A DNA stretch of 5,000 nucleotides, taken from assembly GCA_026982255.1 (NCBI GenBank), contig JALSHL010000059.1, positions 1-5,000 on the forward strand, in the 5' to 3' direction. The notes below the pieces were generated by a model. It was given only the letters and a program-made list of their open reading frames with translations. It was not told where the DNA came from and did not search any database. The DNA is from Paracoccaceae bacterium (lineage in GTDB: Bacteria > Pseudomonadota > Alphaproteobacteria > Rhodobacterales > Rhodobacteraceae). Positions 1 to 5,000 of the stretch are shown piece after piece. The position numbers and the translations under genes were made by a program. Position 1 is the stretch's first letter; the number at the start of each line of letters is the position of its first letter.

Positions 1-19
1 AATCCTACCCCCGCAACCA
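1..19 (+). tRNA. 3' end of initiator tRNA-fMet (partial, cut by window edge)
   Basis: The first 19 bases fit the end of a tRNA: the last three T-loop bases (AAT), the 3' strand of the T-stem (CCTAC), the 3' strand of the acceptor stem (CCCCGCA), discriminator A and an encoded CCA at 17-19. An acceptor strand ending CCCCGCA followed by ACCA is typical of bacterial initiator tRNA, where A72 faces an unpaired C1. The T-stem bases agree with the alphaproteobacterial version as I remember it. The D-arm, anticodon and 5' acceptor strand lie outside the window, so the identity is an inference from the 3' end only. A tRNA 3' end is a classic integration site for tyrosine integrases, which fits the phage genes further right. 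Confidence 0.75.
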
Positions 20-84
20 AAATCATCAAATAAAACAGTAACTTAATGGCCGCCCGCTCGGAAGGCGTTCCGCGTTTCGCGCCC

Positions 85-128
85 GTGTCAACACTGTGTC
101 AACAGAGGCTCGGCGCCGCGTGTCAACA
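85..128. repeat. Three direct repeats of GTGTCAACA
   Basis: Identical 9-mers GTGTCAACA lie at 85-93, 96-104 and 120-128, with start-to-start distances of 11 and 24 bp, near one and two helical turns. They lie 65-110 bp inside the tRNA 3' end and 35-78 bp upstream of the promoter -35 box at 163. Two readings fit. They may be arm-type binding sites of a tyrosine integrase acting at the tRNA attachment site, or operator sites for a regulator of the rightward promoter. The reverse complement contains TTGACA, but no -10 box sits at the right distance on that strand. The rest of 20-162 shows no gene I can support. Confidence 0.55.
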
Positions 129-162
129 AATGGCGCTGAGTCGCGGTTCCTATGTTTCTGGG

Positions 163-191
163 TTGACCGCTGACTGCGTAATCCCGATACT
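163..191 (+). promoter_or_regulatory. Sigma70-type promoter, probably the original promoter of the 484-residue gene
   Basis: TTGACC at 163-168 matches the -35 consensus in five of six bases. After exactly 17 bp, GATACT at 186-191 matches the -10 consensus in four of six, including the A at its second position and the final T. The expected start point, 6-8 bases after the -10, falls at about 197-199. That is on the ATG at 198-200, which was the start codon of the downstream gene before the insertion sequence entered. As the sequence stands, transcription from here would run into the insertion sequence, antisense to its transposase. This is a sequence prediction only; no start site has been measured. 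Confidence 0.5.
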
Positions 192-197
192 CGATGT

Positions 198-200
198 ATG
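198..200 (+). repeat. Left target-site duplication (ATG) of the IS3-family element
   Basis: ATG at 198-200 directly precedes the left inverted repeat, and the same ATG directly follows the right one at 1461-1463. A 3-bp duplication is within the usual range for the IS3 family (3-5 bp). A chance match of 3 bp is possible, but both copies abut the ends of the matching 10-bp terminal repeats. Confidence 0.75.
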
Positions 201-227
201 AGAGGTGGTCCTACTTTTTCGACCAGT
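201..227 (+). repeat. Left terminal inverted repeat of the IS
   Basis: It begins AGAGGTGGTC, identical over 10 bases to the reverse complement of the right tip. The match weakens over the next seven bases and resumes with TTC and then GACCAGT, one base out of step. This outer/inner two-block pattern is usual for transposase-binding ends. Confidence 0.8.
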
Positions 228-261
228 CAGCAACAAAAATAAGATGAATCTGTTTTCGTGA

Positions 262-1092
262 TCATGCTGCCAGTTTTCTCGGTGTTGTTTCCATCGCATA
301 GGCCTCATCAGGGGTCAATATTCCATGCCGGGAGTGAGGGCGCTCGGTGTTGTAATAGGTCAGCCATTTGCCGATCTCGGCCTTTGCTTCCTTGCCGGTC
401 TCGAATGCCCGGATGTAAACGCACTCGTATTTCAGCGACCGCCACAGCCGTTCGATCATGCGGTTGTCGATCCAGCGGCCGCGCCCGTCCATCGAGATTT
501 TCACCTTGGCGTCTTCCAGAACCTGCGTGAAGTCGTCCGAGGTAAATTGGGATCCCTGATCCGAATTGAAGATCTCCGGCGGGCCGTATTTGGCCAGGGC
601 GTCTTTCAACGCCTCGACACAGAATTCGGCCTCCATCGTGTTGCTGAGACGCCAGGCCAGAACCTTGCGCGTGGCCCAGTCCATGATGGCCACCAGATAC
701 AGAAACCCGCGCCGCATCGGGATGTAGGTGATGTCGGTGCACCACACCTGATTTGGCCGCTCAATCACCATGTCTTTCAGCAAATACGGATAAATCTTGT
801 GCTGCGGATGCTTCTTGCTGGTGTTCGGGGCCTGGTAAATCGGCACCAGCCGCATCAGACGCATCAAACGGCGGACACGATGTCGGCCGCATTTGTGGCC
901 CAGACGCTGCATGAAACGCGCCATCTGGCGCGCCCCGTACCACGGCGTGTTCAGGAACTGCTTGTCGATGATCTCCATGAACTTCAGGTTCTCGGCGCTC
1001 TCGCCCCTGGGGCGGTAATACAGGTTCGACCGCGCCAGCGACAGCAGACCACACTGTCGCCGAACGCTCAGATCATGATCCCGGCTCACCAT
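262..1092 (-). CDS. IS3-family transposase OrfB (DDE integrase-type catalytic subunit)
   Basis: This is the catalytic half of the transposase, 276 residues, a normal length for the family. Residues 8-30 form a short helix-turn-helix-like stretch. Residues 35-90 match the IS3 OrfB N-terminal region, with the WYGARQMARF motif. The retroviral-type integrase core follows, with D120 (in WCTDITY), D178 (in NSDQGSQFTS) and E214 (in IERLWRSLKYE). D178 and E214 are separated by 35 residues, the D(35)E spacing of this family, and YNTERPH follows at 247-253. The ATG at 1090-1092 overlaps the end of orfA by 7 bases in the -1 frame. OrfB may thus be made by coupling, and an OrfAB fusion by -1 slippage on the AAAA run at 1092-1095. 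No truncation or internal stop is seen. Long open frames on the opposite strand here are shadows. Confidence 0.95.
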   Translation of the reverse strand: MVSRDHDLSVRRQCGLLSLARSNLYYRPRGESAENLKFMEIIDKQFLNTPWYGARQMARFMQRLGHKCGRHRVRRLMRLMRLVPIYQAPNTSKKHPQHKIYPYLLKDMVIERPNQVWCTDITYIPMRRGFLYLVAIMDWATRKVLAWRLSNTMEAEFCVEALKDALAKYGPPEIFNSDQGSQFTSDDFTQVLEDAKVKISMDGRGRWIDNRMIERLWRSLKYECVYIRAFETGKEAKAEIGKWLTYYNTERPHSRHGILTPDEAYAMETTPRKLAA

Positions 1093-1394
1093 TTTCTGCC
1101 TCGCTTCCCGAGCAACTGAACCGAGGCGTTGGCTAAAAAATCCCGTTCCACCACAAGCTGGCCGATCTTGGCGTGCAGCTTCTCGATCTCCGCGTCGTTG
1201 TTCTTTGCTCCCGATCCGGTGCCTTTGCCAAAGGCCGTCGCCATGTTCTCGATCGCCGCGCGTTTCCAGCCGCTGATCATGTTGGGGTGCACACCGTGCT
1301 TCTTCGCCAGCTCGGCCAGCGTCAGTTCCTCGCGGATCGCCTCCAGCGCTACACGCGCCTTGAACTCGGCTGAATATCGCTTCCTTTTCGTCAT
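1086..1394 (-). CDS. IS3-family transposase OrfA (DNA-binding subunit)
   Basis: The 102-residue protein has the usual IS3 OrfA form. A basic N-terminus (MTKRKRYSAEF) leads into a helix-turn-helix at about residues 18-45 (LTLAELAKKHGV, then ISGWKR), which recognises the element ends. A short coiled coil or leucine zipper at about 68-90 (IEKLHAKIGQL, ERDFL) serves multimerisation with OrfA or OrfAB. The start at 1394 is supported by the Shine-Dalgarno GAAAGGA at 1404-1410, nine bases upstream. The gene ends AGA AAA TGG TGA, and the AAAA run allows a -1 shift into orfB. In this family OrfA alone usually down-regulates transposition, and the fused OrfAB is the active transposase. Confidence 0.93.
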   Translation of the reverse strand: MTKRKRYSAEFKARVALEAIREELTLAELAKKHGVHPNMISGWKRAAIENMATAFGKGTGSGAKNNDAEIEKLHAKIGQLVVERDFLANASVQLLGKRGRKW

Positions 1395-1403
1395 TTCAAA
1401 TCG

Positions 1404-1410
1404 TCCTTTC
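1404..1410 (-). promoter_or_regulatory. Ribosome binding site of orfA
   Basis: GAAAGGA read on the minus strand ends nine bases before the ATG of orfA and fixes its start. I could not find a convincing -35/-10 pair in the 50 bases between it and the element tip. Confidence 0.65.
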
Positions 1411-1432
1411 TATCGGGCGATCCATCTTAACC

Positions 1433-1460
1433 ACTGGTCCGAATTTCCGCGACCACCTCT
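1433..1460 (-). repeat. Right terminal inverted repeat of the IS
   Basis: Read inward on the minus strand it starts AGAGGTGGTC and ends GGACCAGT, pairing with the left tip in two blocks. On the plus strand its last bases (ACCACCTCT) come directly before the ATG at 1461. They resemble the anti-Shine-Dalgarno end of 16S rRNA, so they cannot act as a ribosome binding site for the gene that follows. Confidence 0.8.
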
Positions 1461-1463
1461 ATG
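1461..1463 (+). repeat. Right target-site duplication (ATG), also the start codon of the next gene
   Basis: This ATG directly follows the right inverted repeat and repeats the one at 198-200. It is also codon 1 of the 484-residue open frame, so the duplication restored a complete start codon at both junctions. Confidence 0.75.
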
Positions 1464-2915
1464 CTTCCATTCTCGACAGAATTTCCTGTTCTACCCCGCG
1501 CCGACCGAGCCGCCTTCGTGGCGGAGGTGATTGCTTGGTTTCGCGGCATGCAGCATCAGACCGTCCTATCTGGCAGTTCGGATGCGGAGCTTGATGGGGC
1601 CAATGTTTTCGTCCGCTCCGATAGTGGTGAACAGCTCCGTATGCGTGAGCTGCAAACGAACGAAGGCTGGGATGCGGTTGGCTTTCGGTACGACCTTCCG
1701 GATGATTCTGGGCGGGTGTGGCGTACGGAATGTGTTCTGAAACGCGCCGCCGCAGAGGGCGGACAGGATTTGATTCGCCTTCGGACCCAGTGTATCGCAA
1801 CGACACCGGGAGCACGACTTGCCCCCCCGCGGAAACCCTACCTGATCAAGGCGCTGTTAAAGAGCGGATGGGGCGGGAAGGATAAACAGTTCAGCGTCAC
1901 TGACCAACCGGTTTGGCTCGAGAGTAGCGATGACGACCTCGCATCCGCCGTTTCAGTGAACCTGGGTGAAGCGACAAAATGGCTTCCGAACGTCTACGTG
2001 TCGGCGACCGGGGAATCTTCCTGGCTGCTCACCCGGCGGGAAATTGAAAAATTGGCCTACGATCTCGGCGGGGTTGCGCATGTTGTTGTCGAACCAGATC
2101 GTGCATTTTCGTTCGACCTTCGCGATGAGGTGGACGGCCGTAACGCTTATGGAGGAACAGTCGGTTTGTCTGTTCCCGGACAGGGTATCGTCCGAAGATA
2201 TTATCTTGGTTGGCAAATTCAGGATACCAGAGAGCTGGCTGTCGCGATCAAGAACGGAGCAATGGCCCTGCGGAGCCAAATGCCATCCTTCGGGTGGGAC
2301 TGGACAGAACTCCAGGAGCAGGCTCTCCGCGCGCAGCGCGAACGGGAAAAGGACAGTCTGACCGAGGAAGAGTGGAATCAATTGCACAAGGAGGAGATTG
2401 ATAACCTGCAGGAAAGAATCCGCGAACTAGAGCTGCAGCTGAGTGCACGCCCAGCGGCAGGCCTCGGTACGGATGAGGCTGAGTTCTCCACCGACAATCT
2501 CGTTCAGAGGATTGGTCCAGAGGTTTATTCTGGTGAGATATCCGACAGACTCCGGTTAGCCGCGAAATCGACCTTGTCCGTCGCAGACCAGATCGGGTTG
2601 GATAAAAGGTCTGCGGTCATTCTTCAGCGGGTTATCGAGCGCCTGCCCGTTTCGCCCGCGCTTGCCGAATTGAAGCAGGATCTGGCGCGAGCGACAAAAG
2701 ATCCCAAACGAGTTGCCAGCGGATTGACGTCGCTCCTCGTCCGATATGGCTATCGGGAGAAGTCTGACAACAAGCACATCCGGCTTGAAGCGGACAAAGG
2801 CTACGACGGCTTGGACGCTGTCACGATTCCAAAGACCCCAAGTGAAAACAGGGGGCTCAAGAATCTTCAGAAGCAGATTGAGCGCACACTTGGCATCACC
2901 AAGTTGGACGATTGA
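1461..2915 (+). CDS. Uncharacterised 484-residue protein with coiled coil and HicA-like C-terminal region; candidate island cargo or defence gene
   Basis: I do not recognise this protein. Residues 1-125 look like a compact alpha/beta region (FVAEVIAWFRGM at 19-30). Residues 188-250 form a block rich in glycine, beta-branched and aromatic residues (LAYDLGGVAHVVVE, then NAYGGTVGLSVPG). Residues 283-330 are highly charged with heptad-like spacing (DNLQERIRELELQL), a likely coiled coil. Residues 418-480 resemble the dsRBD-like HicA fold: GY, NKHIRLE with His439, AVTIP, then LKNLQKQIERTLGI. This resemblance is by eye only. No signal peptide or membrane helix is visible, so it is probably cytoplasmic. 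Reconstructing the pre-insertion DNA gives an in-frame TGA at 171-173 and no other ATG, GTG or TTG before this ATG, which supports the start. There is no Shine-Dalgarno. Codon use looks less GC-rich than in the phage genes, suggesting separate acquisition. The gene converges on the head operon with an 11-bp gap and no evident terminator. The insertion sequence has cut it off from its promoter, so it is probably poorly expressed. Confidence 0.85.
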   Translation: MLPFSTEFPVLPRADRAAFVAEVIAWFRGMQHQTVLSGSSDAELDGANVFVRSDSGEQLRMRELQTNEGWDAVGFRYDLPDDSGRVWRTECVLKRAAAEGGQDLIRLRTQCIATTPGARLAPPRKPYLIKALLKSGWGGKDKQFSVTDQPVWLESSDDDLASAVSVNLGEATKWLPNVYVSATGESSWLLTRREIEKLAYDLGGVAHVVVEPDRAFSFDLRDEVDGRNAYGGTVGLSVPGQGIVRRYYLGWQIQDTRELAVAIKNGAMALRSQMPSFGWDWTELQEQALRAQREREKDSLTEEEWNQLHKEEIDNLQERIRELELQLSARPAAGLGTDEAEFSTDNLVQRIGPEVYSGEISDRLRLAAKSTLSVADQIGLDKRSAVILQRVIERLPVSPALAELKQDLARATKDPKRVASGLTSLLVRYGYREKSDNKHIRLEADKGYDGLDAVTIPKTPSENRGLKNLQKQIERTLGITKLDD

Positions 2916-2926
2916 TCAGATCTGAG

Positions 2927-3271
2927 TTAAGCCGCCGCCGTCGCCACCCCATCCAGCCGCACCGCCACTGTGGTGACGCCATTCCCGGCATCCTCCACAG
3001 CGACACCGATCGGAAACCGCCCGGTGCCTGGCACATCCACCTGTTTGGCCGTGTCGTCCCATGAGACGCGCGCGCCGACGGTCAGGACGGCTGCGCTGGC
3101 CTTGGGCAGTTGAAACACCCCGGTGGTCGCGATTTCGAGCGGATCTCCCGCAGCTGCACCATACGCGGCGATGCCGAAGATGTTGCCGATGACCAGGGCA
3201 TCGCCCGAGGCGATGCCGCCCGTGGGGGCCGTTACCGTGATGACCTTTCCGGCCTGGATGTAGTTTTTCAT
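2927..3271 (-). CDS. DUF2190-family capsid cement (decoration) protein
   Basis: The 114-residue protein begins MKNYIQAGKVITVTAPTGG and continues with short beta-rich repeats (GDALVIGNIFGIAAYGA, AVLTVGARVSWDD, FPIGVAVEDAGNG, VAVRLDG). This is the pattern and length of DUF2190 proteins, small trimeric or surface proteins that stabilise expanded phage heads, comparable in role to lambda gpD. Its start is supported by the Shine-Dalgarno GAAAGGA, nine bases upstream, inside the end of the gpW-like gene. The gap to that gene's stop codon is 3 bp, so the two are translated from one transcript. It is the last gene of the head operon here. No connector or tail gene follows on this strand. Confidence 0.85.
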   Translation of the reverse strand: MKNYIQAGKVITVTAPTGGIASGDALVIGNIFGIAAYGAAAGDPLEIATTGVFQLPKASAAVLTVGARVSWDDTAKQVDVPGTGRFPIGVAVEDAGNGVTTVAVRLDGVATAAA

Positions 3272-3274
3272 GGG

Positions 3275-3487
3275 TTACAGTCCTTTCGAGGATTGGATGT
3301 GGACGACCGAGATGCGACCCGACGCGCCCGCTATCTGTCGGTTGAGATCTGCGAGCGCGGCGGCCATCTCGCCGTCGGTGGCATAGGTGACGCGCTTGCC
3401 GTCATATTCGACGGTGCGCACGCCTCGATAACGTGCGGCCATCAGGGCGTCCCGCCAGGCGGTGAGTTGCGCGAGGTCGGCCATCAT
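3275..3487 (-). CDS. gpW-like phage head-tail joining protein
   Basis: A small 70-residue protein: helix 1 (LAQLTAWRDALMAARYRG), a beta hairpin around VRTVEYDGKRVTYAT, then helix 2 (EMAAALADLNRQIAG) and a basic/polar tail ending SSKGL. This order, and the length of about 68 residues, match lambda gpW, which closes the filled head and provides the surface for tail attachment. The start ATG overlaps the stop of the capsid gene as ATGA, with a second ATG directly after it, so translation is probably coupled to capsid synthesis. No strong Shine-Dalgarno is seen. Its place after the capsid gene is different from lambda, where W lies between terminase and portal genes. Confidence 0.75.
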   Translation of the reverse strand: MMADLAQLTAWRDALMAARYRGVRTVEYDGKRVTYATDGEMAAALADLNRQIAGASGRISVVHIQSSKGL

Positions 3488-5000
3488 GCACCCGGGTTCA
3501 TGTACCAGCCGCGGTGGTCGATGAAGCCGGCGCCGAAGTCCAGGATCACCCGGATTTCCACGCCGTCAACATCCCAGCCCGAGCGGCTTTCGACCTGCGG
3601 GCCTTCGGCCCCCGAAAGATAGGCGAACTCAAGCCCGTCGATTTCCCCGGGGTCGGCCGTGACATACCAGCGCGTGGCGCTCGACAGCCGTGGCTCGACG
3701 ACCAGAGAAAGCGACCCGGAAAACGGGTTCACATCTGCGGCCGTGGCCGGCGCAATCGAGGCCAGCCATTTCTCGGCCGTGGTCTCCAGCGCAGGCGGGA
3801 CCAGCAGGTTGCGGGGTGTGGCGCGGATCGTCCGGTCCTCGATCCCCTTCTGGGTGCGCAGCGCCAGCCGGGCGGCCGACAGCGTCGCATCCGAGATCAC
3901 CGCGCCCGTGGTGGCCTTGTTGCCGTGTTGCGCGTGGAACAGCGCCTTGCCGTCCGACATTGTCGGGCCGTTGCCCGTGCCGGATTCCAGCAGCGTGACG
4001 AGGATGCGTGCCTCGGTTTCGGCTGCGGCCTGCCCCATGCGGCGAGCAAGATCGGCGAAGGCGCCGAGGTCGTCGTTCACCAGCACCTGCCGGGTGATGC
4101 CGATTTTCCGGGCCCAGGTGTCGACCTTGTAGGCCTCGCGCGCTTCCGCCATGGTCCCGGCCTTGATTTCGCCATGCTCGTTCAGCTTTTCCAGAAGTGG
4201 TGCCTCGCCCAGCATGATCTTGTTCACCGCGCGGAAGTCGCGTGCCGTGGTCTGGCGGCCGAGGCGACGAATGCCCGAGGGTGCGGCCTGATAGGCATCG
4301 CGCAGCACCCGGCCCACCGTGTCGCCGAGGATGATGGGGAAATCCGAGGTGGTGTGCAGAGCGCGGGTAACGAGGCTTGCGGGCGAAAGCGCGAGGGTGG
4401 ACTCACCGCGCAGGGTGAGCAGTTCCCTGGCCATGTCCACCGGTGTGGCATAGGCATAGCGGCGTGCGGGTTCGCTGAGCTCATGCCGCGGGTTGATCCG
4501 GGCGTAGAGTGCCTCGCCCATCTGACGGGCGCGCAATACCGGGTCATCATGGCTTTCCCCCATTTCCACCCGAACCTGTTCGGTGCGGACAGGGGGCGCA
4601 GAGCGGGCCGCCAAGGCCTCGAAGGCGGCGCGGCGGGCGGTGTCGGGATCGGCATTTGCGTCGATCTGGCCGTCGATCCAGGACTGGTCCAGCCCGGCGA
4701 TACGGGCGATGGAACGGATCTCGGCATTCGCCTCGGCCCGGGTTTCGGTCTGCGGCGAGGTCTCGGCCGCCTCTTGCGTTGCTGTGTCAGTCATCTCTGT
4801 CTCCATGCGAATTTGGGCGCCGGGATCGGCCGGGGTCGGCACCAGGGAAATCTCGTGGGGTGTCCAGCGCACGGCTGTCAGCACGCGCGCACCGCTCTCG
4901 GTGGACTCGGCCCATTCCTCGACCGAATAGCCCACCGAGACATGGCGCAGGATGCCAGCCTGCACGTCCTGCCAGATCGGCTCGACCTCGGGTCTGGCCG
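3484..5000 (-). CDS. Prohead protease / Mu gpT-like major capsid protein fusion (5' end outside window)
   Basis: The frame is open to the right edge, so no start is assigned; 504 residues are visible. Visible residues 1-64 are the C-terminal part of an HK97-type (S78/U35) prohead protease: IWQDVQAGILRHVSVGYSV with its SVGY motif, then WTPHEISLVPTPADPGAQIR. Residues 69-190 are charged and Ala/Glu-rich, like a scaffold or delta domain. Residues of about 200-504 match the Mu gpT-type major capsid protein, about the 305-residue size of gpT (LGDTVGRVLRDAYQAAP, KVDTWARKIGITRQVLVNDDL, ALFHAQHGN, WYVTADPGEIDGLEFAYLSG). Protease/capsid fusions of this kind are known in alphaproteobacterial prophages. 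The protease would free itself and remove the scaffold during head maturation. The capsid end is complete (MNPGA) and overlaps the gpW-like gene. A GTG at 4963-4965 is not the start, because clear protease sequence lies upstream of it. Confidence 0.9.
   Translation of the reverse strand, partial: ARPEVEPIWQDVQAGILRHVSVGYSVEEWAESTESGARVLTAVRWTPHEISLVPTPADPGAQIRMETEMTDTATQEAAETSPQTETRAEANAEIRSIARIAGLDQSWIDGQIDANADPDTARRAAFEALAARSAPPVRTEQVRVEMGESHDDPVLRARQMGEALYARINPRHELSEPARRYAYATPVDMARELLTLRGESTLALSPASLVTRALHTTSDFPIILGDTVGRVLRDAYQAAPSGIRRLGRQTTARDFRAVNKIMLGEAPLLEKLNEHGEIKAGTMAEAREAYKVDTWARKIGITRQVLVNDDLGAFADLARRMGQAAAETEARILVTLLESGTGNGPTMSDGKALFHAQHGNKATTGAVISDATLSAARLALRTQKGIEDRTIRATPRNLLVPPALETTAEKWLASIAPATAADVNPFSGSLSLVVEPRLSSATRWYVTADPGEIDGLEFAYLSGAEGPQVESRSGWDVDGVEIRVILDFGAGFIDHRGWYMNPGA
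4792..4804 (-). promoter_or_regulatory. Possible internal ribosome binding site and start within the protease/capsid fusion
   Basis: On the minus strand GGAG (4801-4804) lies six bases before an in-frame ATG (4792-4794), close to the end of the protease region. Starting here would give a 436-residue scaffold plus capsid chain without the protease, allowing an excess of capsid over protease. The spacing is good but GGAG also arises from ordinary codons (Met-Glu), so this is only a candidate. Confidence 0.35.

Larger units (their letters stand above)
201..1460 (-). mobile_element. Complete IS3-family insertion sequence, 1,260 bp
   Basis: The element has both expected genes in the standard overlapping arrangement (orfA then orfB on the minus strand), short non-coding tips of about 60 bp at each end, terminal inverted repeats and a 3-bp target duplication. 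Both genes are open from end to end and the DDE triad is intact, so the copy may be active. The tips start AGAGGTGGTC rather than the TG of many IS3-family members, so the exact end could shift by a base or two; the ATG duplication favours the boundary given. I recognise the family but not the named element. The element sits exactly between a promoter (163-191) and the start of the 484-residue gene. Confidence 0.9.

Noticed and set aside
87..127. Three TTGACA hexamers on the minus strand as -35 boxes
   Set aside because: No -10-like hexamer lies at 16-18 bp from any of them; they are part of the 9-bp repeat.
46..201. Small plus-strand open frame of 51 codons between the tRNA and the insertion sequence
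   Set aside because: No Shine-Dalgarno or family resemblance, it spans the repeat array and promoter, and it borrows its stop codon from the insertion.
308..745. Second minus-strand open frame inside orfB
   Set aside because: It is an out-of-frame shadow of orfB, arginine- and glycine-rich with no motif.
325..1119. Long plus-strand open frame of 264 codons across the insertion sequence
   Set aside because: It lies antisense to orfB, which has clear catalytic motifs; its translation shows no family features.
1953..2387. Minus-strand open frame of 144 codons inside the 484-residue gene
   Set aside because: Antisense shadow; the plus-strand frame is longer and has protein-like composition throughout.
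2913..2925. Palindromes (TGATCA, TCAGATCTGA) between the convergent genes as a terminator
   Set aside because: The stems are short, there is no loop and no T-run follows on either strand.
3659..4132. Plus-strand open frames opposite the capsid gene (also 3110-3622 and 4583-4930)
   Set aside because: Serine-, alanine- and arginine-rich shadows typical of GC-rich coding DNA, antisense to recognised phage genes.

Overview
The window looks like alphaproteobacterial DNA, most likely Rhodobacterales. The phage genes are GC-rich, and the 19 bases at the left edge match the 3' end of an alphaproteobacterial initiator tRNA (tRNA-fMet). The sequence reads as one end of a phage-derived island sitting at that tRNA. 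It carries a cargo gene of unknown function and a fresh insertion sequence.

Layout, left to right. Positions 1-19 are the last bases of tRNA-fMet, including CCA. Positions 20-200 hold no convincing gene. They do hold three direct copies of GTGTCAACA (85-128) and a good sigma70-type promoter (163-191) pointing right. Positions 201-1460 are a complete 1,260-bp IS3-family element on the minus strand, with orfA, an orfB carrying an intact DDE triad, and imperfect terminal inverted repeats. It is flanked by a 3-bp target duplication, ATG. Positions 1461-2915 encode an intact 484-residue protein that I do not recognise, with a central coiled coil and a C-terminal region resembling the HicA fold. 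From 2927 to the right edge, a minus-strand phage head operon encodes a prohead protease/Mu gpT-like major capsid fusion (5' end outside the window), a gpW-like head-tail joining protein and a DUF2190 capsid cement protein.

The most informative point is the insertion site. The duplicated ATG is the start codon of the 484-residue gene. Removing the element and one ATG rebuilds a gene whose promoter (TTGACC, 17 bp, GATACT) would start transcription at or next to the A of that ATG, with an in-frame stop 27 bp upstream and no Shine-Dalgarno. This suggests an originally leaderless cargo gene. The insertion has separated it from its promoter without changing a codon.

The head operon runs towards the tRNA and stops after the cement gene. 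No tail gene follows before the convergent cargo gene and the tRNA. The island is therefore either a truncated prophage or a tail-less, capsid-encoding satellite. The window alone cannot decide between these.
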